64,000 bases of DNA from NCBI GenBank assembly GCA_030490835.1, contig CM059971.1, positions 45,246,012 through 45,310,011 of the forward strand, read 5' to 3'. The notes under the pieces were generated by a model, which saw only the letters and a program-made list of their open reading frames with translations, ran no database searches and was not told where the DNA came from. Source of the stretch: Annona cherimola. Taxonomy: Eukaryota; Streptophyta; Magnoliopsida; Magnoliales; Annonaceae. Positions 22,931 to 36,008 of this stretch are shown here, in pieces; within the stretch, counting starts at the first letter, position 1, and each line of letters begins with the position of its first letter. The translations under genes were made by a program, and so were the position numbers.

Positions 22931-22958
22931 TGATAACTTGTAAAAATACAAGTTATCA
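22931..22958. repeat. Perfect inverted repeat at the Athila LTR start
   Basis: Two perfect 12-bp arms (TGATAACTTGTA and its complement) surround a 4-base A loop. The hairpin includes the terminal TG of the LTR. Confidence 0.85.
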
Positions 22959-23852
22959 TGACCCATTTCAGACTTTATTTGTGCGTTACTCTGAGAGATT
23001 AGGCTTAGTTTGCATTCATTTAGTTTAATTTCCACTCACTTTGCATTTTATGAGCATTATTTAGTTTTTGTGCATTTTCAGCATTAATTAAGCATTTTTA
23101 GTCCATTTACTTAGTTTTTCCATCTTTTGCAGGAAGGACGGGACATATGAAGGCATGTGGGCGAGTAGAATGCAGATCAAGACTAAGTCACGAGGCAGGT
23201 GGATGGCGCCTAGGCACCACCCTACGTGCCCTTGCCATGACTCCAGCACAATTCAGCAAACACATGGCTTCCAGTGAGTTGTCGCCTAGGCGCTAGACAG
23301 GGGCGCCCAGGCGTCACCTTACCAACATGCAGATCAGCCTAGCAGGATTTTTGAAGCCACAAGGCACAACTGCTTCCAGGGAGTTGGCACCTAGGCGCCA
23401 AGGCATGAACTCCTAGGGTTTGCAGGAAAGTTTCGAGTTACCCAACACACAGAGAGTTGGTGCCTAGGTGCTAATACGCATCTGTATGCACAATTTTCAG
23501 TGCATAGGCTGCGCAATTCAACTCTAAAAAATAGATCCTAGGGGTTTGCGCATGAAAAAGAGGAGAAAAAGGAGCCCAGAAATGGAATTCCACATAAGAG
23601 AGAAAGACAAAATCGCGATCAAAGCACAGATTGAAGAGGGAATTCACCTCCATTGGTGGAAGCCGTCAGAAATCTAGTTGTCTCTTATTCTTTCTATTTT
23701 TCTTTCTTTGCTTTTTATGGATACTTTTAATATGGATGTAATGGATGCCATGATCATGTATTTGAACTAAACCTCCATTAGATGGATAGTTAGTATGAAT
23801 TGAACTCTAATCTATATTGCTTGGTTCTTTGAAATTCGGGAATGAATATTTG

Positions 23853-23857
23853 ATTTT
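23853..23857. repeat. Target duplication ATTTT of Tekay-type element (left)
   Basis: Repeated exactly at 35251-35255, immediately after the other end of the element. Confidence 0.85.
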
Positions 23858-26800
23858 TGTGGCGCATCAAACCGAGACGTCACTTCCTTACCTCAAGACC
23901 TTATTGATTGGTAAATGTGAATCAGGATTGTTGCTCTGATCACGCAGCGGGTTCTTAATTAGATCTCATCCAAATTTTTTTTTTCGTTTATTAATTCATC
24001 ATCATTTCATTTATAACATAAGCAATGGTCACTTGTACATATCCTTTAAACCATTTCAACATGCTGTTATTCATCATAGGCCCTCTTGACTTAATCATGA
24101 CATTGCCATTCCAGACATACATTCATCCATACATTCATTCATTCATTAGTTCTCCTAGAACTTAGAACTTTAAATAAATTCATATACGTCATCATACCTG
24201 AATACTTTCATTCATATCATTCCACTCACCATGGCTAATCTTTTTAGCTCACATTGTACTATCTCATACCTTTTCTCCATTTCTTAGGTCCTCGACCGCT
24301 TGAGTCTCCTGGTACTTATCTAAGGTTTGGAAAACAAAATGTGAGTGATAACTCAGTAAGCAAGCATTTTATCATTAGGGCAAAGCTTCCTTGAAAACCT
24401 TTTTCATAAACATCTTTAACACCTTTTTCCGAAGGACGTTTATGTGTCCCAAAACATTATCATGAAATCCTTTGTTCATAAGGATAATTCTATGTCCTTG
24501 AACATTTTCGTAGAATATTCATTCTTAAAATCATTTACAAGCCACGTCCGAGCTTATTGAAGCAAAACATACATGTTTTACCCTTTATAATTAATTCCTT
24601 TTTGTCTTGAGTGAACATTTCCAATGTTCCAAGACCTTTACATAAAACCATCTTTTGTCAGTGGACGTCTTACGTCCAAAATATTTTTCTCATAATTCCT
24701 TTGGCAAAGGAGGACATTCTCATGTCCTAAAACACCTTTCATTAAAACACTTTGGCATTGGACATTCTCATGTCCATAAACACTTTTCATTTAGGCTCTT
24801 TAATAATGGATATTCTTATGGCCAAAAACAAGTTTGACATAAATCCTTTTCATAATCCTTGTCTTGGGGCTTGTTTATAACAAACAAGGCATATAAGATA
24901 CATAAATCATTTTCATAAATGCATTTGCATAAAAACGTTTCCTTTCATTTATGTTATTTACACTTTTTGTGTAAAACAACCTATTTAAAATATCATAGAC
25001 CACAACCCATGACCTTTTAAACCAAGATCACAAACCGCAGCCTGCAACTATACTCACAAAACATCATAGACCGAAGTCTATATCTTTAAAAAAAATTTTC
25101 AAAAACTCATCATAGACCGCAAGTCTGTGTCAACTTGTAAAGCGAACGTACCCACCTTAAACAAGTTGGCATTTGAAATTTAGTTTTAGGATGACCTTCC
25201 TTAAATTCTTTTAAAACCATTTTGAATGAAATATTTTGATAAACATTTGAAATGTTTGAGAAATAATACTCTTAAAAACCTTCAAAAATAATTTCAAAAC
25301 TTTTGGATTTCCAAAAATAAACCATATATTTCTCTAACATTTTCTTTGTTTCCATTTCAGGGCCTTTTCCTTACAAAAGTTATGCAATTATACCATCCCC
25401 TTCTCCATAACCTAAAAATTAAAATATTGTTCACATATCTATTATACTATTTTTACCTAAAAAGGAATTGCACAGTCTTTTGCATGCCATTTAGCAAACT
25501 AAAATTAAACCATTTTATGAAATCACCTATTAGGTTGGTCATCCTTAAATCTCATTCAACAACATTCGTATAAACATTTTTGAAGACATTTTCATCATCG
25601 ATTTCCTTATCTAAAGGAAATTAAAACTTTTCGAATATCATTCCAAGACGTATGGACTCTATCCAAATCATCATTTATATTTAATTTCATAATATAGAAA
25701 AATCAATTTTTTTCCATAAATCAAATCACTTTTTCTTTTTTTCTTTCATAACTTAACTATTTATCATAAAACATCATAAAGAACTTGCTTACTTAAAAGC
25801 AAATTCCTAAAACCATCGGCATAAATCAATAAAATGCTTTAAAATAATCATCATGGAGAACCTGCTTACTCATAAGCAAGTTTCTGAATTCCATTAACAT
25901 AAAGCATTCCCAACCTTGGCAACACTTTGGATAAATTATTTATCTTAAAAACCGTCATTTGCTTCCCATGAAGCAAACCCTAAGGCTTTTCATTAAAGCC
26001 ATCCTGTTCCAAACTTACGACCTTTCATTAAAGCCGACATTTTTAAAACTTGTGCTTGCCCATTTGTTAAAACATAATAATAACAACATTGACATAATTA
26101 TCATTTCAACATATAAAGAAAAATCCATAATTTGAAAGATTTGCTTGCTTACTTGAGATCGTCATAATCCTTTTCTTCCATTCTTTTCCTTGCCTTTGCC
26201 TAGATAAATGAAAATAATATTTTATTTATTTGCATCATCCTTAAATACTTATATGCCTTAGGTTTTCCAACCTACATAAGTTCATCTAGCTTAACTCACT
26301 TATCTTTCAAGTCGGGTATTCATACGTATCGACATAGCTTATACATATCAAATCATATATTCATTTTTAATACCCTTATGTAGGGTAAACTTACATGCAT
26401 ATAAAAATCATTCATGAAATCATTATTTGGACGTTTATTTCCTCCATTTCTAATTTTTAATATATTTTTCATTTTTCATACAATGGTGCCCATTTTAAGC
26501 ACTTAGTTGCTAACTTAGACATCATATAATAATCTCAAAATTTGAGATTATCCTTATTTACTTAAACAGTACCCTAATCCACGTTGTTGTTATGCATTTT
26601 TTCATTTTAACAACTTACATAATCCATATATCATTTATTCATATTTTTCTCTTCATATACGTCCATTTCTCAACACATAAATCATGTGTTTCTTAAAATT
26701 TTTTCAACACAGCAACTTGTCTCTAATTCCAGTATGATTAAACCCCTTAATTAATACATAATTTCGGATTTAATTTTAGATTTATAATTCATTCATCATA

Positions 26801-27190
26801 AGGTTCCAAAATAGCAACATTAGAACCCATTTTACCCATTTTCAACGTCTCTTGGGATACTTAAATCAAAATAAATTTTTAATCCCTAAATTTCAGCAAT
26901 TAATCATGTTGTTCTTAACCCAAATTTAGGGTATTAATACATTTTTAAAATTCAAATATTGGTTGTTTCCAAAACACATTTTCATCTTTCAATCATCGTT
27001 AAGCCCCTCGGGTCATACCGATTCACTTTGGACTCTGGCGATTAAATTTTTAATTGTCATTCTTAATTAAAACCCTAATTGGAAAATATCATTAATCATA
27101 AAATCATCCATAAATCTTTCAAGGCATACATCTATCATAATTACATGCCTAATTCCTTCATATAAGTCCTACTCGGGGTAAAGCTCATGT
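23858..27190 (-). repeat. 3' LTR (left) of Tekay-type element, deleted
   Basis: Aligns colinearly with 29648-35250 but lacks two blocks: about 370 bp corresponding to 30779-31146, and about 1.9 kb corresponding to roughly 33160-35050. The short matches at both junctions (TTT; ACACATTTT-like) suggest illegitimate recombination. The right border is uncertain by about 10 bp because the terminal CACA has decayed. Open frames at 24655-24837 and 25346-25573 have diverged twins in the other LTR and are LTR sequence. Confidence 0.75.
24428..24835. repeat. GGACAT...ATGTCC dyad array (left LTR)
   Basis: About seven units spaced roughly 50-60 bp each carry a short inverted repeat such as GGACATTCTCATGTCC (24709, 24766) or GGACGTCTTACGTCC (24661). 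Diverged arrays occur at 30228-30622 and 51000-51540. Confidence 0.75.
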
Positions 27191-29647
27191 GAAATAACTA
27201 ACTTATCATCCCTGTTTTTTTACAATACTTCAATTGGCTCACCACGCTTCCATTTCGCTACTCTGGCTTGGTGACGTTTTTTGCCTTTGTCCATTAGACC
27301 TATTGCTCATATCTATTGTTCCTTGTTCACACATGAGTTTTTCATTGACATTTGTCCTTTCATTTGTTTCATTTCATACTGTTTTTCCTTGTACCTAAAG
27401 AAATTGCACCATTTTTCATCTTATCATAAGGTAAGTCTTAAGTTACCCATTCCATCATATCAAATAAAGATCTATAGAAATCACCTCCCTTTTTATACAT
27501 ACGATTCATATAATGCTCTCACATACAATTTCATACACCTCTTAGCAAAACACTTTTGCTAACTCATTCATTTATCTTACTACATAATGTCTACAATTAG
27601 TTTATACAAGTGTAGACTTGCGTTATGGGAGTACTAATGGGAATACTGGTTTAGTATCAGTCTAAAACATTTCCTTTCTCATTCTCATTTTCATTTTCCA
27701 TAGACCTAGAGAAGGATCCTAGTCATCCTTTTTAGTCTCATTTCTTATGAACTCCTGATCATCATAGAGAATTACTTCTCCCACCTATCTTTTAACCATT
27801 TCGGAATTAAAGAGAATTTTGACAATCTTTCTTGCCTTCATTTCTCTCATCTATTTATTATCCTTTACTATGATACATGATACCAAACTCTGTGGTATCA
27901 TACGTATAATATTCTTTCCCCTTCGTCCATGTTAACCTAATATGGTTTACTACACCTGTCTGCAATAAATTCGCAGAGACTTGCTACCAACCGGTAGCTG
28001 CAATTAGCTTGGGTTGAGCTAGCTCTCCTTATGTCCTGGTTGGACACTTTGACACATTGTGATCCAATTGATCACAATTAGGACACTTTCTCTACCCTGT
28101 CTTAATAACTTGACAAGTGTGGCAAGAACTTGTCTACATTTATAATATTAATTTAAACATTTCATACATTCTCCAAAGTATTATTTGTTAAAAATACCAC
28201 AAATGGGAGAATCTATCATAATATAACTTATTTTCATCTCTGTCAGAGCCTTCTTATTCCTTTCTGTCTCTACACCAGGTCCCTTAGTTTTAAGGTTATG
28301 TTATCCTTGCCTTAATTGCACTTGTTCAAACTCAACATATTTTGTACCCTGGTGTCTTACTGGAAGACATTTCTTATGAAATTCTTCCATAAAATTTGCC
28401 ATGTTACTTTCCCATCATTCATAAGCATCGATTACGGATGCATAAAACTTCTTGATCATCATTACATGAAAAACATTAAACAACTTCTTAATTTCAATTA
28501 TCCACTTCTCAGCCTGAATATGGTCTAATTCACCTAAGAACTTAGGTGGATGCTCAACTAGAAAGGCGTTAATAACCTTCCTACTTGTTTCTATCATAAC
28601 ATCATCATTCCTTAAGGATTCTGGTACTAGGTTAGGAGTATTACCTGTACCGGTCCATCTTTTCTGCCTTCTTCTAGTTGGTCCTATTGGGCCTTTCGTG
28701 TTTCTATCTCATTATCATCAACTCTTGTAGGAAGTGTGGCCTACATCGGCCTGTTTCCCACGTATCTTCTCGACTGATCCTATTGGGAAAAGAAACCCAA
28801 AGGTCTTATTCTATTTCTACCATTTAGGCTGCCCAACCTTGGGTGGCCTACTGCACGACTTCTTTTATAGCCGCAGTTATCTTTTTCTCATTCTTTCCAT
28901 TTGTGGGGTATTACCTGTAATGGTAGCACCTTCAAATTTCAATTTGAAGTTTATATTAGCTCGTCGTTGACGAGTCATTGGGCTCAATTGTCCTCTCTGC
29001 CCTGGTCATTTAGCTTGCCATTAGCTTCTCTTATTTCCTATTGACTCATAGATTCATCATTTACAACTACCCTTCCCTTATTTAAGAGCTAAAGTGATAG
29101 GCATGTTGTAACAGCAGCATGTAAAATCATATCAACATGATCATCCCTTATCATAAAACAATTCATATCATACATAGTTAATTAGGTAAAGTATGGTCAA
29201 CTTTAGGTATGATGTATAGTTATATTATTCAACCCATCATCTATTTATATTTTCTTCCATCCTTTATTCTTTCTTAGCTTCCCCTTACCTCTTTTTCATC
29301 TCATCTGGTCTCATTATCATCCTTCCTTCATATACCATATACATTGTGAAACATAGCAAATCAACTATATATCCTTAAATCATAGCATCAAAATTGCATG
29401 TTATACATGTCCTATGATTCCTATCTATCTCTTTCATCATTTCTTTTTCATCTCATCTTCTATTTTCCTGTCTGTCTACCAATCCTTGCTTGGATATCAA
29501 ACTCTATGACACCAAGTCTTTTCCTCCCATGCTTTTTATCGGTCCATGCTTGAATACTGAGCTCTATGGTACCATGCTTATTCTTTTTTCAACCTTTATT
29601 TCTCCTTTTCACGCCTTTTTATAATTCCTTCCTCTGATACTAACTTC
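27191..29647 (-). pseudogene. Decayed internal region of Tekay-type element with Gag remnants
   Basis: Reading the minus strand, a Gag piece lies at about 28597-28415. Its INAFL...KLFNV wording and KKLF core match residues of the intact Gag at 56422 (INAFL; EIKKLF; DAYE). A degenerate CCHC-like segment follows at about 28135-28045 with Cys-rich spacing but stops. No recognisable protease, reverse transcriptase or integrase remains; 2.5 kb is far short of the usual 5 kb, so most of pol has been deleted. The remaining bases show no feature I can name. Confidence 0.6.
29631..29642 (-). other. Primer-binding site, degenerate (Tekay-type element)
   Basis: On the minus strand this reads TAGTATCAGAGG, two mismatches from the Met-tRNA primer site, a few bases inside the 5' LTR end. 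Two further degenerate copies of the same module follow within about 180 bp (complements at about 29548-29580 and 29480-29515). Confidence 0.65.
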
Positions 29648-32600
29648 TGTGGCGCCTCAAACCGAGACGTCACTTCTTTATCTGAAGACCTTATTGATTG
29701 GAAAATGTGAATCAGGATTGTTGCCCTGCTCACACGGCGGGTTCTTAATTAGATCTCGTCCAAATTTTTTTTTTCATTTCTTCGTTCATCATCATTTCAT
29801 TTATAACATAAGCAATGGTACACTTATACATATCCTTTAAACCATTTCAACATGCTGTTATACATCATAGGCCCTCTTGACCTAATCATGACATTGCCAT
29901 TCCAGACATACATTCATCTATACATTCATTCATTCATTCATTAGTTCTCCTAGAACTTAAAACTTTAAATAAATTCATATACATCAGCATACCTGAATAC
30001 TTTCATTCATATCATTCCACTCACCATGGCTAATCCTTTTAGCCCACATGGTACTATCTCGTACCTTTTCTCCATTTCTTAGGTCCTTGACCGCTTGAAT
30101 CTCCTAGTACCTGCCAAAGTTTGAAAAATAAAACGTGAGTGATAACTCAGTAAGCAAGCATTTTATCATTAGGGCAAAGCTTCCTTAAAAACCTTTTTCA
30201 TAAACATCTTGAACACCTTTTTCCTGAGGACATTTATGTGTCCCAAAACATTATCATGAAATCCTTTATTCATAAGGATAATTTTATTTCCTTGAACATT
30301 TCCATAGAATATTCATTCTTAAAATCATTTACATGCCACGTCTGAGCTTATTAAAGCAAAATATACATGTTTTACCCTTTATAATTAATTCCTTTTTGTC
30401 TTGAGTGAACATTTTCAATGTTCCAAGACCTTTACATAAAACCATCTTTTGTCAATGGACGTCTTATGTCCAAAATATTTTTCTCATAATTCCTTTGGCA
30501 AAGGAGGACATTCTCATGTCCTAAAACACCTTTCATTAAAACACTTTGGCATTGGACATTCTCATGTCCATAAACACTTTTCATTTAGGCTCTTTAATAA
30601 TGGACATTCTTATGTCCAAAAACAAGTTTGACATAAATCCTTTTCATAATCTCTGTCTTGGGGCTTGTTTATAACAAACAAGGCATATAAGATACATAAA
30701 CCATTTCCATAAATGCATTTGCATAAAAACATTTTCTTTCATTCCTGTTATTTACACTTTTGTGTAAAACACCCTATTTTTAGGGTAACCATTTCACAAA
30801 AATCCCTTTAGGATAACTTTCATAAAAACATACTTTCATATCCCAATCTTTGGGCTTTTCAAAAGCAAAACATAAGAAAATGCATTTCTCTCTATCCAGT
30901 AGTGACACTTAGCAAGTGATCATGCTACCTTTTGGAAGAGAATCCATACTTACCAGCACGCTATCCAAGCGACTGTTCTTTCATCCTGCTTCCATCTCAG
31001 GGAGGGCGTCGCTGGCCTCCTGTCATCCCTTAGCAACTTGGTCATATGTAGAGTGGGCCCCGGACATCCCGACTGTGCTCTAAACCAACCTATTCTATGT
31101 ACTGGTGCACCATACATCATTCTGACAGACCGCAGTCCGTTTGGTTTAAAATATCACAGACCACAGCCCATGACCTTTTAAACCGGGATAAAAAACTGTA
31201 GCCTGCAACCATACTGATAAAACATCATAGACCGAAGTCTATATCTTTAAAAATTATTTTCAAAAACACATCACAGACCGCAAGTCTGTGTCAACTTGTA
31301 AAGCGAGTGTACCCACCTTAAACAAGTTGTCATTTGAAATTTAGTTTTAGGATGACCTTCCTTAAATTCTTATAAAACCATTTTGAATGAAATATTTTGA
31401 TAAACATTTGAAATGTTTGAGAAACAATACATCTTAAAAACCATTCAAAATAATTTCAAAACTTTTTGATTTCCAAAAATATACCATATATTTCTCTAAC
31501 ATTCTCTTTGTTTCCATTTCAGAGTCTTTTCCTTACAAAAGTTATGCAATTATACTATCCCCTTCTCCATAACCTAAAAATTAAATTATTGTCCATATTT
31601 CTATTATACTATTTTTACCGAAAGGGGAATTGCACAGTCTTTTGCATGCCATTTAGCAACCTGAAATTAAACCATTTTATGAAATCACCTATTAGGTTGG
31701 TCATCCTTAAATCTCATTCAACAACATTCGTATAAACATTTTTGAAGACATTTTCATCATCGATTTCTTTATCTAAAGGAAATCAAAACTTTTCGAATAT
31801 CATTCCAAGACGTATGGACTCTGTCCAAATCATCGTTTTTATTAAATTTTCAGAATATAGAAAATTAATTTTTTTCCATAAAACAAATCACTTTTTCTTT
31901 TTTTCTTTCATAACTTAACTATTTATCATAAAACATCATAAAGAACTTGCTTACTTAAAAGCAAATTCCTAAAACTATCGGCATAAATCAATAAAATCCT
32001 TTAAAATAATCGTCCTGGAGAACCTGCTTACTCATAAGCAAGTTTCTCAATTCCATTAACATAAAGCATTCCCAACCTTGGCAACACTTGGGATAAATTA
32101 GATATCTTAAAAACTGTCGTTTGCTTCTCCTGAAACAAACCCTAAGGCTTTTCATTAAAACCATCCTGTTCCAAACTTACGACCTTTCATTAAAGCTGAA
32201 ATTTTTAAAACTTGTGCTTGCCCATTTGTTAAAACATAATAATAACAACAACATTGACATAATTATCATTTCAACATATAAATAAAAATCCATAATTTGA
32301 AAGGTTCGCTTGCTTACCTGAGATCGCCATAATCCTTTTCTTCCATTCTTTTCCTTGCCTTTGCCTAGATAAATGAAAATAATATTTTATTTATTTGCAT
32401 CATCCTTAAATACTTATATTCCTTAGGTTTTTCAACCTACATAAGTTCATCTAGCTTAACCCACTTGTCTTTCAAGTCGGGTATTCATATGTATCGACAT
32501 AGCCTATACATATCAAATCATCCATTCATTTTTAATACCCTTATGTAGGGTAAACTTACATGCATATAACAATCATTCATTAAATCATTATTTGGAGGTT

Positions 32601-35250
32601 CATTACCTCTATTTATAATTTTTAACATATTTTTCATTTTTCATACAATGGTTCTCATTTTAAGCACTTAGTTGCTAACTTAGACATCATATAATAATCT
32701 CAAATTTTGAGATTATCATTATTTACATAAACCGTACCCTAATCCATATTTTTTCATCTTGTTGTTATGCCTTTTTGCATTTTAACAACTTACATAATCC
32801 ATATATCATTTATTCATACTTATCTCTTCATATACGTCCATTTCTCAACACATAAATCATGTGTTTCTTAAAATTTTTTCAACACAGCAACTTGTCTCTA
32901 ATTCCAGCATGATTAAACCCCTTAATTAATACATAATTTAGTGTTTAATTTCGGATTTATAATCCATTCATCATAAGGTTCCAAAACAGCAACATTAGAA
33001 CCCGTTTTACCCATTTTCAACGTCTCTTGGGATACTTAAATCAAAAAATATTTTTAATCCCTAAATTTCAGCAATTAATCATATTTTTCTTAACCCAAAT
33101 TTAGGGTATTAACACATGTTTAAAATTCAAATATTGATTGCTTCCAAAACTTCCAAATACATTTTAGGTACCCTCTGCAGCCCTCTTTGAACATCCCTCT
33201 GCATATCTTTAAAAAATCCTATTTAGGGTAATCTTGTTTACCTCTAATAGGTTAAACCCTCATAATCACTTATTTATATCTCATTATAAGTTAAATTCCA
33301 TCACAAAACCTAGAATTTAACATTTATCTTGATTTATTCCTTAAGCTGTCCATAATACTGAATTCAGGCACACTGAATTCTCAAAATCTTGAATTAATAT
33401 CAAATCAAGTAGTTTTCATCTGAAATTTCTACCATACCTTAATAACTACATGAATTAATCAAAATAAATATTTTCAGCATGAAATATTTAGTATTTCTAT
33501 TTAATGTTTTATTTTTATTATGCTGGACAGCAGTATCCCTTTTTGTACAATCTAAATCACATAAATTATGGGGTATATTTTTACCCATCAAAACCTAATT
33601 TTTATTTTGGACCTATGATCCTAAATATGTCTTATATATCTTGTAAAATTTTCAGTGAAAATTCATTGTATAAAAATTATTAAAAATCATTTGGGACAGC
33701 TGATCCTGCCACCCATTCAATCCTGTCCAGGTTGATTTTTATGAATTTTTAATTTGTAACTTGCTTATCCTTTTAAGCTAAACATTGGTTCATTTCTTAA
33801 TCACCCCATCATTAGTCTTCTCACCAATTCTCATTATAAAATTCATTCATTAACTATTTCTTCCCTATTTTCCTTTCCAGGTCCAGATTTATTGCACATA
33901 AGTGTAGATTAGATGATATGGGCTGATTAATTCCCAAATTAAACTTTATAAATCAACTTATTTAACTAAGCATATTTAATCCTTGAAATATTTTCTTTAA
34001 AAGGTCTTTTATGACTCAAAACCATGATTCCAAATCAAGAAGAAAATTTGGAAGTTGGAAGGCTTAAACTCAACAAGTACTTACCTGATTTCGTCAATTC
34101 TTTGTCCCGAACTCCCCGAGCTTGCTACCAAGATTTTCCTTCCTCTTTTCCTTCTCCTTTTCCTCCTATTTTCTTCTCTTCCTTGCTGGGTTGGACGTGC
34201 CCTAGCTGATCCTTGGAGAAAATTCATTTTTTTCTCCCTTTTTCCTCTCTTCTCTCCCTCTCTTGGTATGGACGTCTACCCTTGGTTGTTGCTGGAATTT
34301 TTCCAACTCTTATACCCACTTTTGATCATTTTTACATCCACATTAATGTGCTCTTATCCCATTACACACTTGGCATCATTTTCTTCAAGATAATTCCATC
34401 ATTTATCTCTTCATAAATTCACAAAATCTAAGCTTGATGGGCCATGTTACTGTCCACTTGCAACGTCCCACATGGCAGCCCTTTAGTTTGGCATTTTATG
34501 CCTTAAATACACCTAAATCTACCATACATTAAATGCCCTAGCTCATAGCCCATTTACATGTAATTTTTGGATTTTTAAAAATCCAAAAAATCAGACTTTT
34601 GGAGCTTGGAACGTCCCCTTGCAACTTCCTTTAATTTTGCATTAATATTTTGTCTTTTCTCCCATAAATGTGTTTTGTCTTGTAGTGATTAAGCCAATCC
34701 CATGATAATTAGCTTAATCCATTCCTACCATATCGTTCGTCATATCGTTTTATCCTTCTTTCTTAAGTTTCGTCTCGAACCGAGTTTTCTAACTCCACTT
34801 ATGATTACTTGAATTTATCTGTTGGATTTGAGGATAAAAGAATTAATTATCACCCTAATCCCATCATGATTCCCTTAATCCAATCCATTCAAAAGATTGA
34901 GCCCACCGTCATGAGCTTACCTTTCAAATTTCATCAAAATCCACTTTGTAGGTGTCAAGTTATGAATTTTCCATCATTTTTCATCTTAATTCCATAGTTA
35001 CGCTTTAATCTCTATAAATTAAATCATGGTAATTAACATGATTATTCATAACACATTTTCACCTTTCAATCCTCGTTAAGCCCTTCGGGTCAACCGACTC
35101 ACTTTGGGCTCCAGCGATTAAATTTTTAATCACCCTAATTGCAAAATATTATTAATCATAAAATCATCCATAAATCATTTAAGGCATACATGTATCATAA
35201 TTACATGCCCAATGTCTTCATATAAGTCCTACTTGGGTCTGGGTATCACA
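29648..35250 (-). repeat. 5' LTR (right) of Tekay-type element, 5.6 kb
   Basis: The most complete LTR of this subfamily. Reading the minus strand, it starts TGTGATACCC and ends GGCGCCACA. Landmarks: a purine leader (complement of 34137-34180), a CAGGTAAGT donor-like site (34079-34087), dyad arrays, and a GC-rich core at about 30960-31090. Open frames such as 34055-34393 are translations of the pyrimidine tract. Confidence 0.82.
30228..30622. repeat. GGACAT...ATGTCC dyad array (right LTR)
   Basis: Same order and spacing of dyads as the left LTR array, with GGACATTCTCATGTCC at about 30509 and 30553 and GGACGTCTTATGTCC at about 30457. Confidence 0.75.
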
Positions 35251-35906
35251 ATTTTATATATGATTGTGTACGATTTACCTTTGCATGTGTGGTTTTAATG
35301 CTTTTTACAAGATTAGCTACCTCGTAAGATGATTTCATTGTTTGATTTATCCTTGGAAGAGAAAAATCTCTGCTAGATCCATGTGCAAGGCATAGGTTTC
35401 TTCTTTGTTAAGGGGAGTTGTTTAACGGATAGGAATATACCGTTAAACCTTGTGTAGTCATTAAATAGGTTATGAATTTATCAGTTTCACTTTATTTAAC
35501 AGCATAGGAACATAGCAATTAAATAGGGTGTAATTAGCTTTATATAGCGTTAGAAGACATTTATAAAGATTATTGAACTTGACCTAGTAAATCCATGCAC
35601 AATCCAATGAAAAAGAACCAATGCGATATAGTTTAGATTCAAGGATTCTGAGCTATCCATCTGCCATCCCTAATTAGTAACCGCGCAATTTCGTGCACTC
35701 TACTCTGATTTCTTATTGCAATCGTTAGCTTTAGTTTAAATCATAAACTTAGAATTCTCAACCCATAGAAAGCAATTAAACTCATTAATAATTTCGGTTA
35801 ACAATTTCTCGTGGGAACGATACTTTACTCAATCTTTATAACTTGACATGACACGTATACTTGCGTAAATAGTGAGCATTTTAATTGACTTATACACAGC
35901 TCGTCA
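35251..35906 (+). repeat. Athila 5' LTR, right part
   Basis: Resumes with the second ATTTT and ends in GCTCGTCA just before the primer site. Together with 22931-23857 it gives an LTR of about 1.58 kb. No gene is seen. Confidence 0.7.
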
Positions 35907-35912
35907 AGTTTT

Positions 35913-35930
35913 TGGCGCCGTTGCCAGGAA
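35913..35930 (+). other. Athila primer-binding site
   Basis: TGGCGCCGTTGCCAGGAA follows the LTR end by six bases. TGGCGCCGTTGCC is the primer-site motif typical of Athila/Tat gypsy elements, different from the Met-tRNA sites elsewhere in this window. Confidence 0.8.
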
Positions 35931-36003
35931 ATTGTTTAGCCAATTATTTTTAGTTTTATTGCTTTCTTGTATAATTTTGAAGAATAGTTTATTTTCATGA
36001 TTT

Positions 36004-36008
36004 CTTTT
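36004..36008. repeat. Target duplication CTTTT of minus copia (left)
   Basis: Repeated exactly at 45893-45897. Flanking sequence on both sides is Athila leader. Confidence 0.85.

Larger units (their letters stand above)
22931..23857 (+). repeat. Athila 5' LTR, left part
   Basis: Begins TGATAACTTG after LTR E. It contains a terminal 12-bp hairpin and four palindromes of the form GGCGCCTAGGCGCC (about 23204, 23281, 23385, 23459). It stops at the ATTTT duplication of the nested Tekay element. The minus-strand open frame 23471-23653 lies inside LTR sequence and is not a gene. Confidence 0.7.
23858..35250 (-). mobile_element. Tekay-type gypsy element with very long LTRs, decayed
   Basis: The 11.4-kb element is inserted in the Athila LTR with a perfect ATTTT duplication. 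Its 5' LTR is on the right (29648-35250, 5.6 kb) and its 3' LTR on the left (23858 to about 27190, shortened by deletions). The internal 2.5 kb keeps a primer-site region and Gag remnants only. Termini TGTGGCGC...TATCACA match the other Tekay-type LTRs. Lineage is inferred from shared LTR ends and primer site with the chromodomain gypsy at 54240. Confidence 0.82.

Noticed and set aside
23471..23653. Small minus-strand protein in the Athila LTR
   Set aside because: No start context, family or conservation visible; it lies inside an LTR.
24655..24837. Repetitive 60-codon frame with a twin at 30449-30631
   Set aside because: It is a translation of the GGACAT dyad array; the array in LTR G does not preserve it.
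34055..34393. 112-codon open frame
   Set aside because: It covers the pyrimidine tract opposite the LTR leader; other LTR copies do not keep it open.
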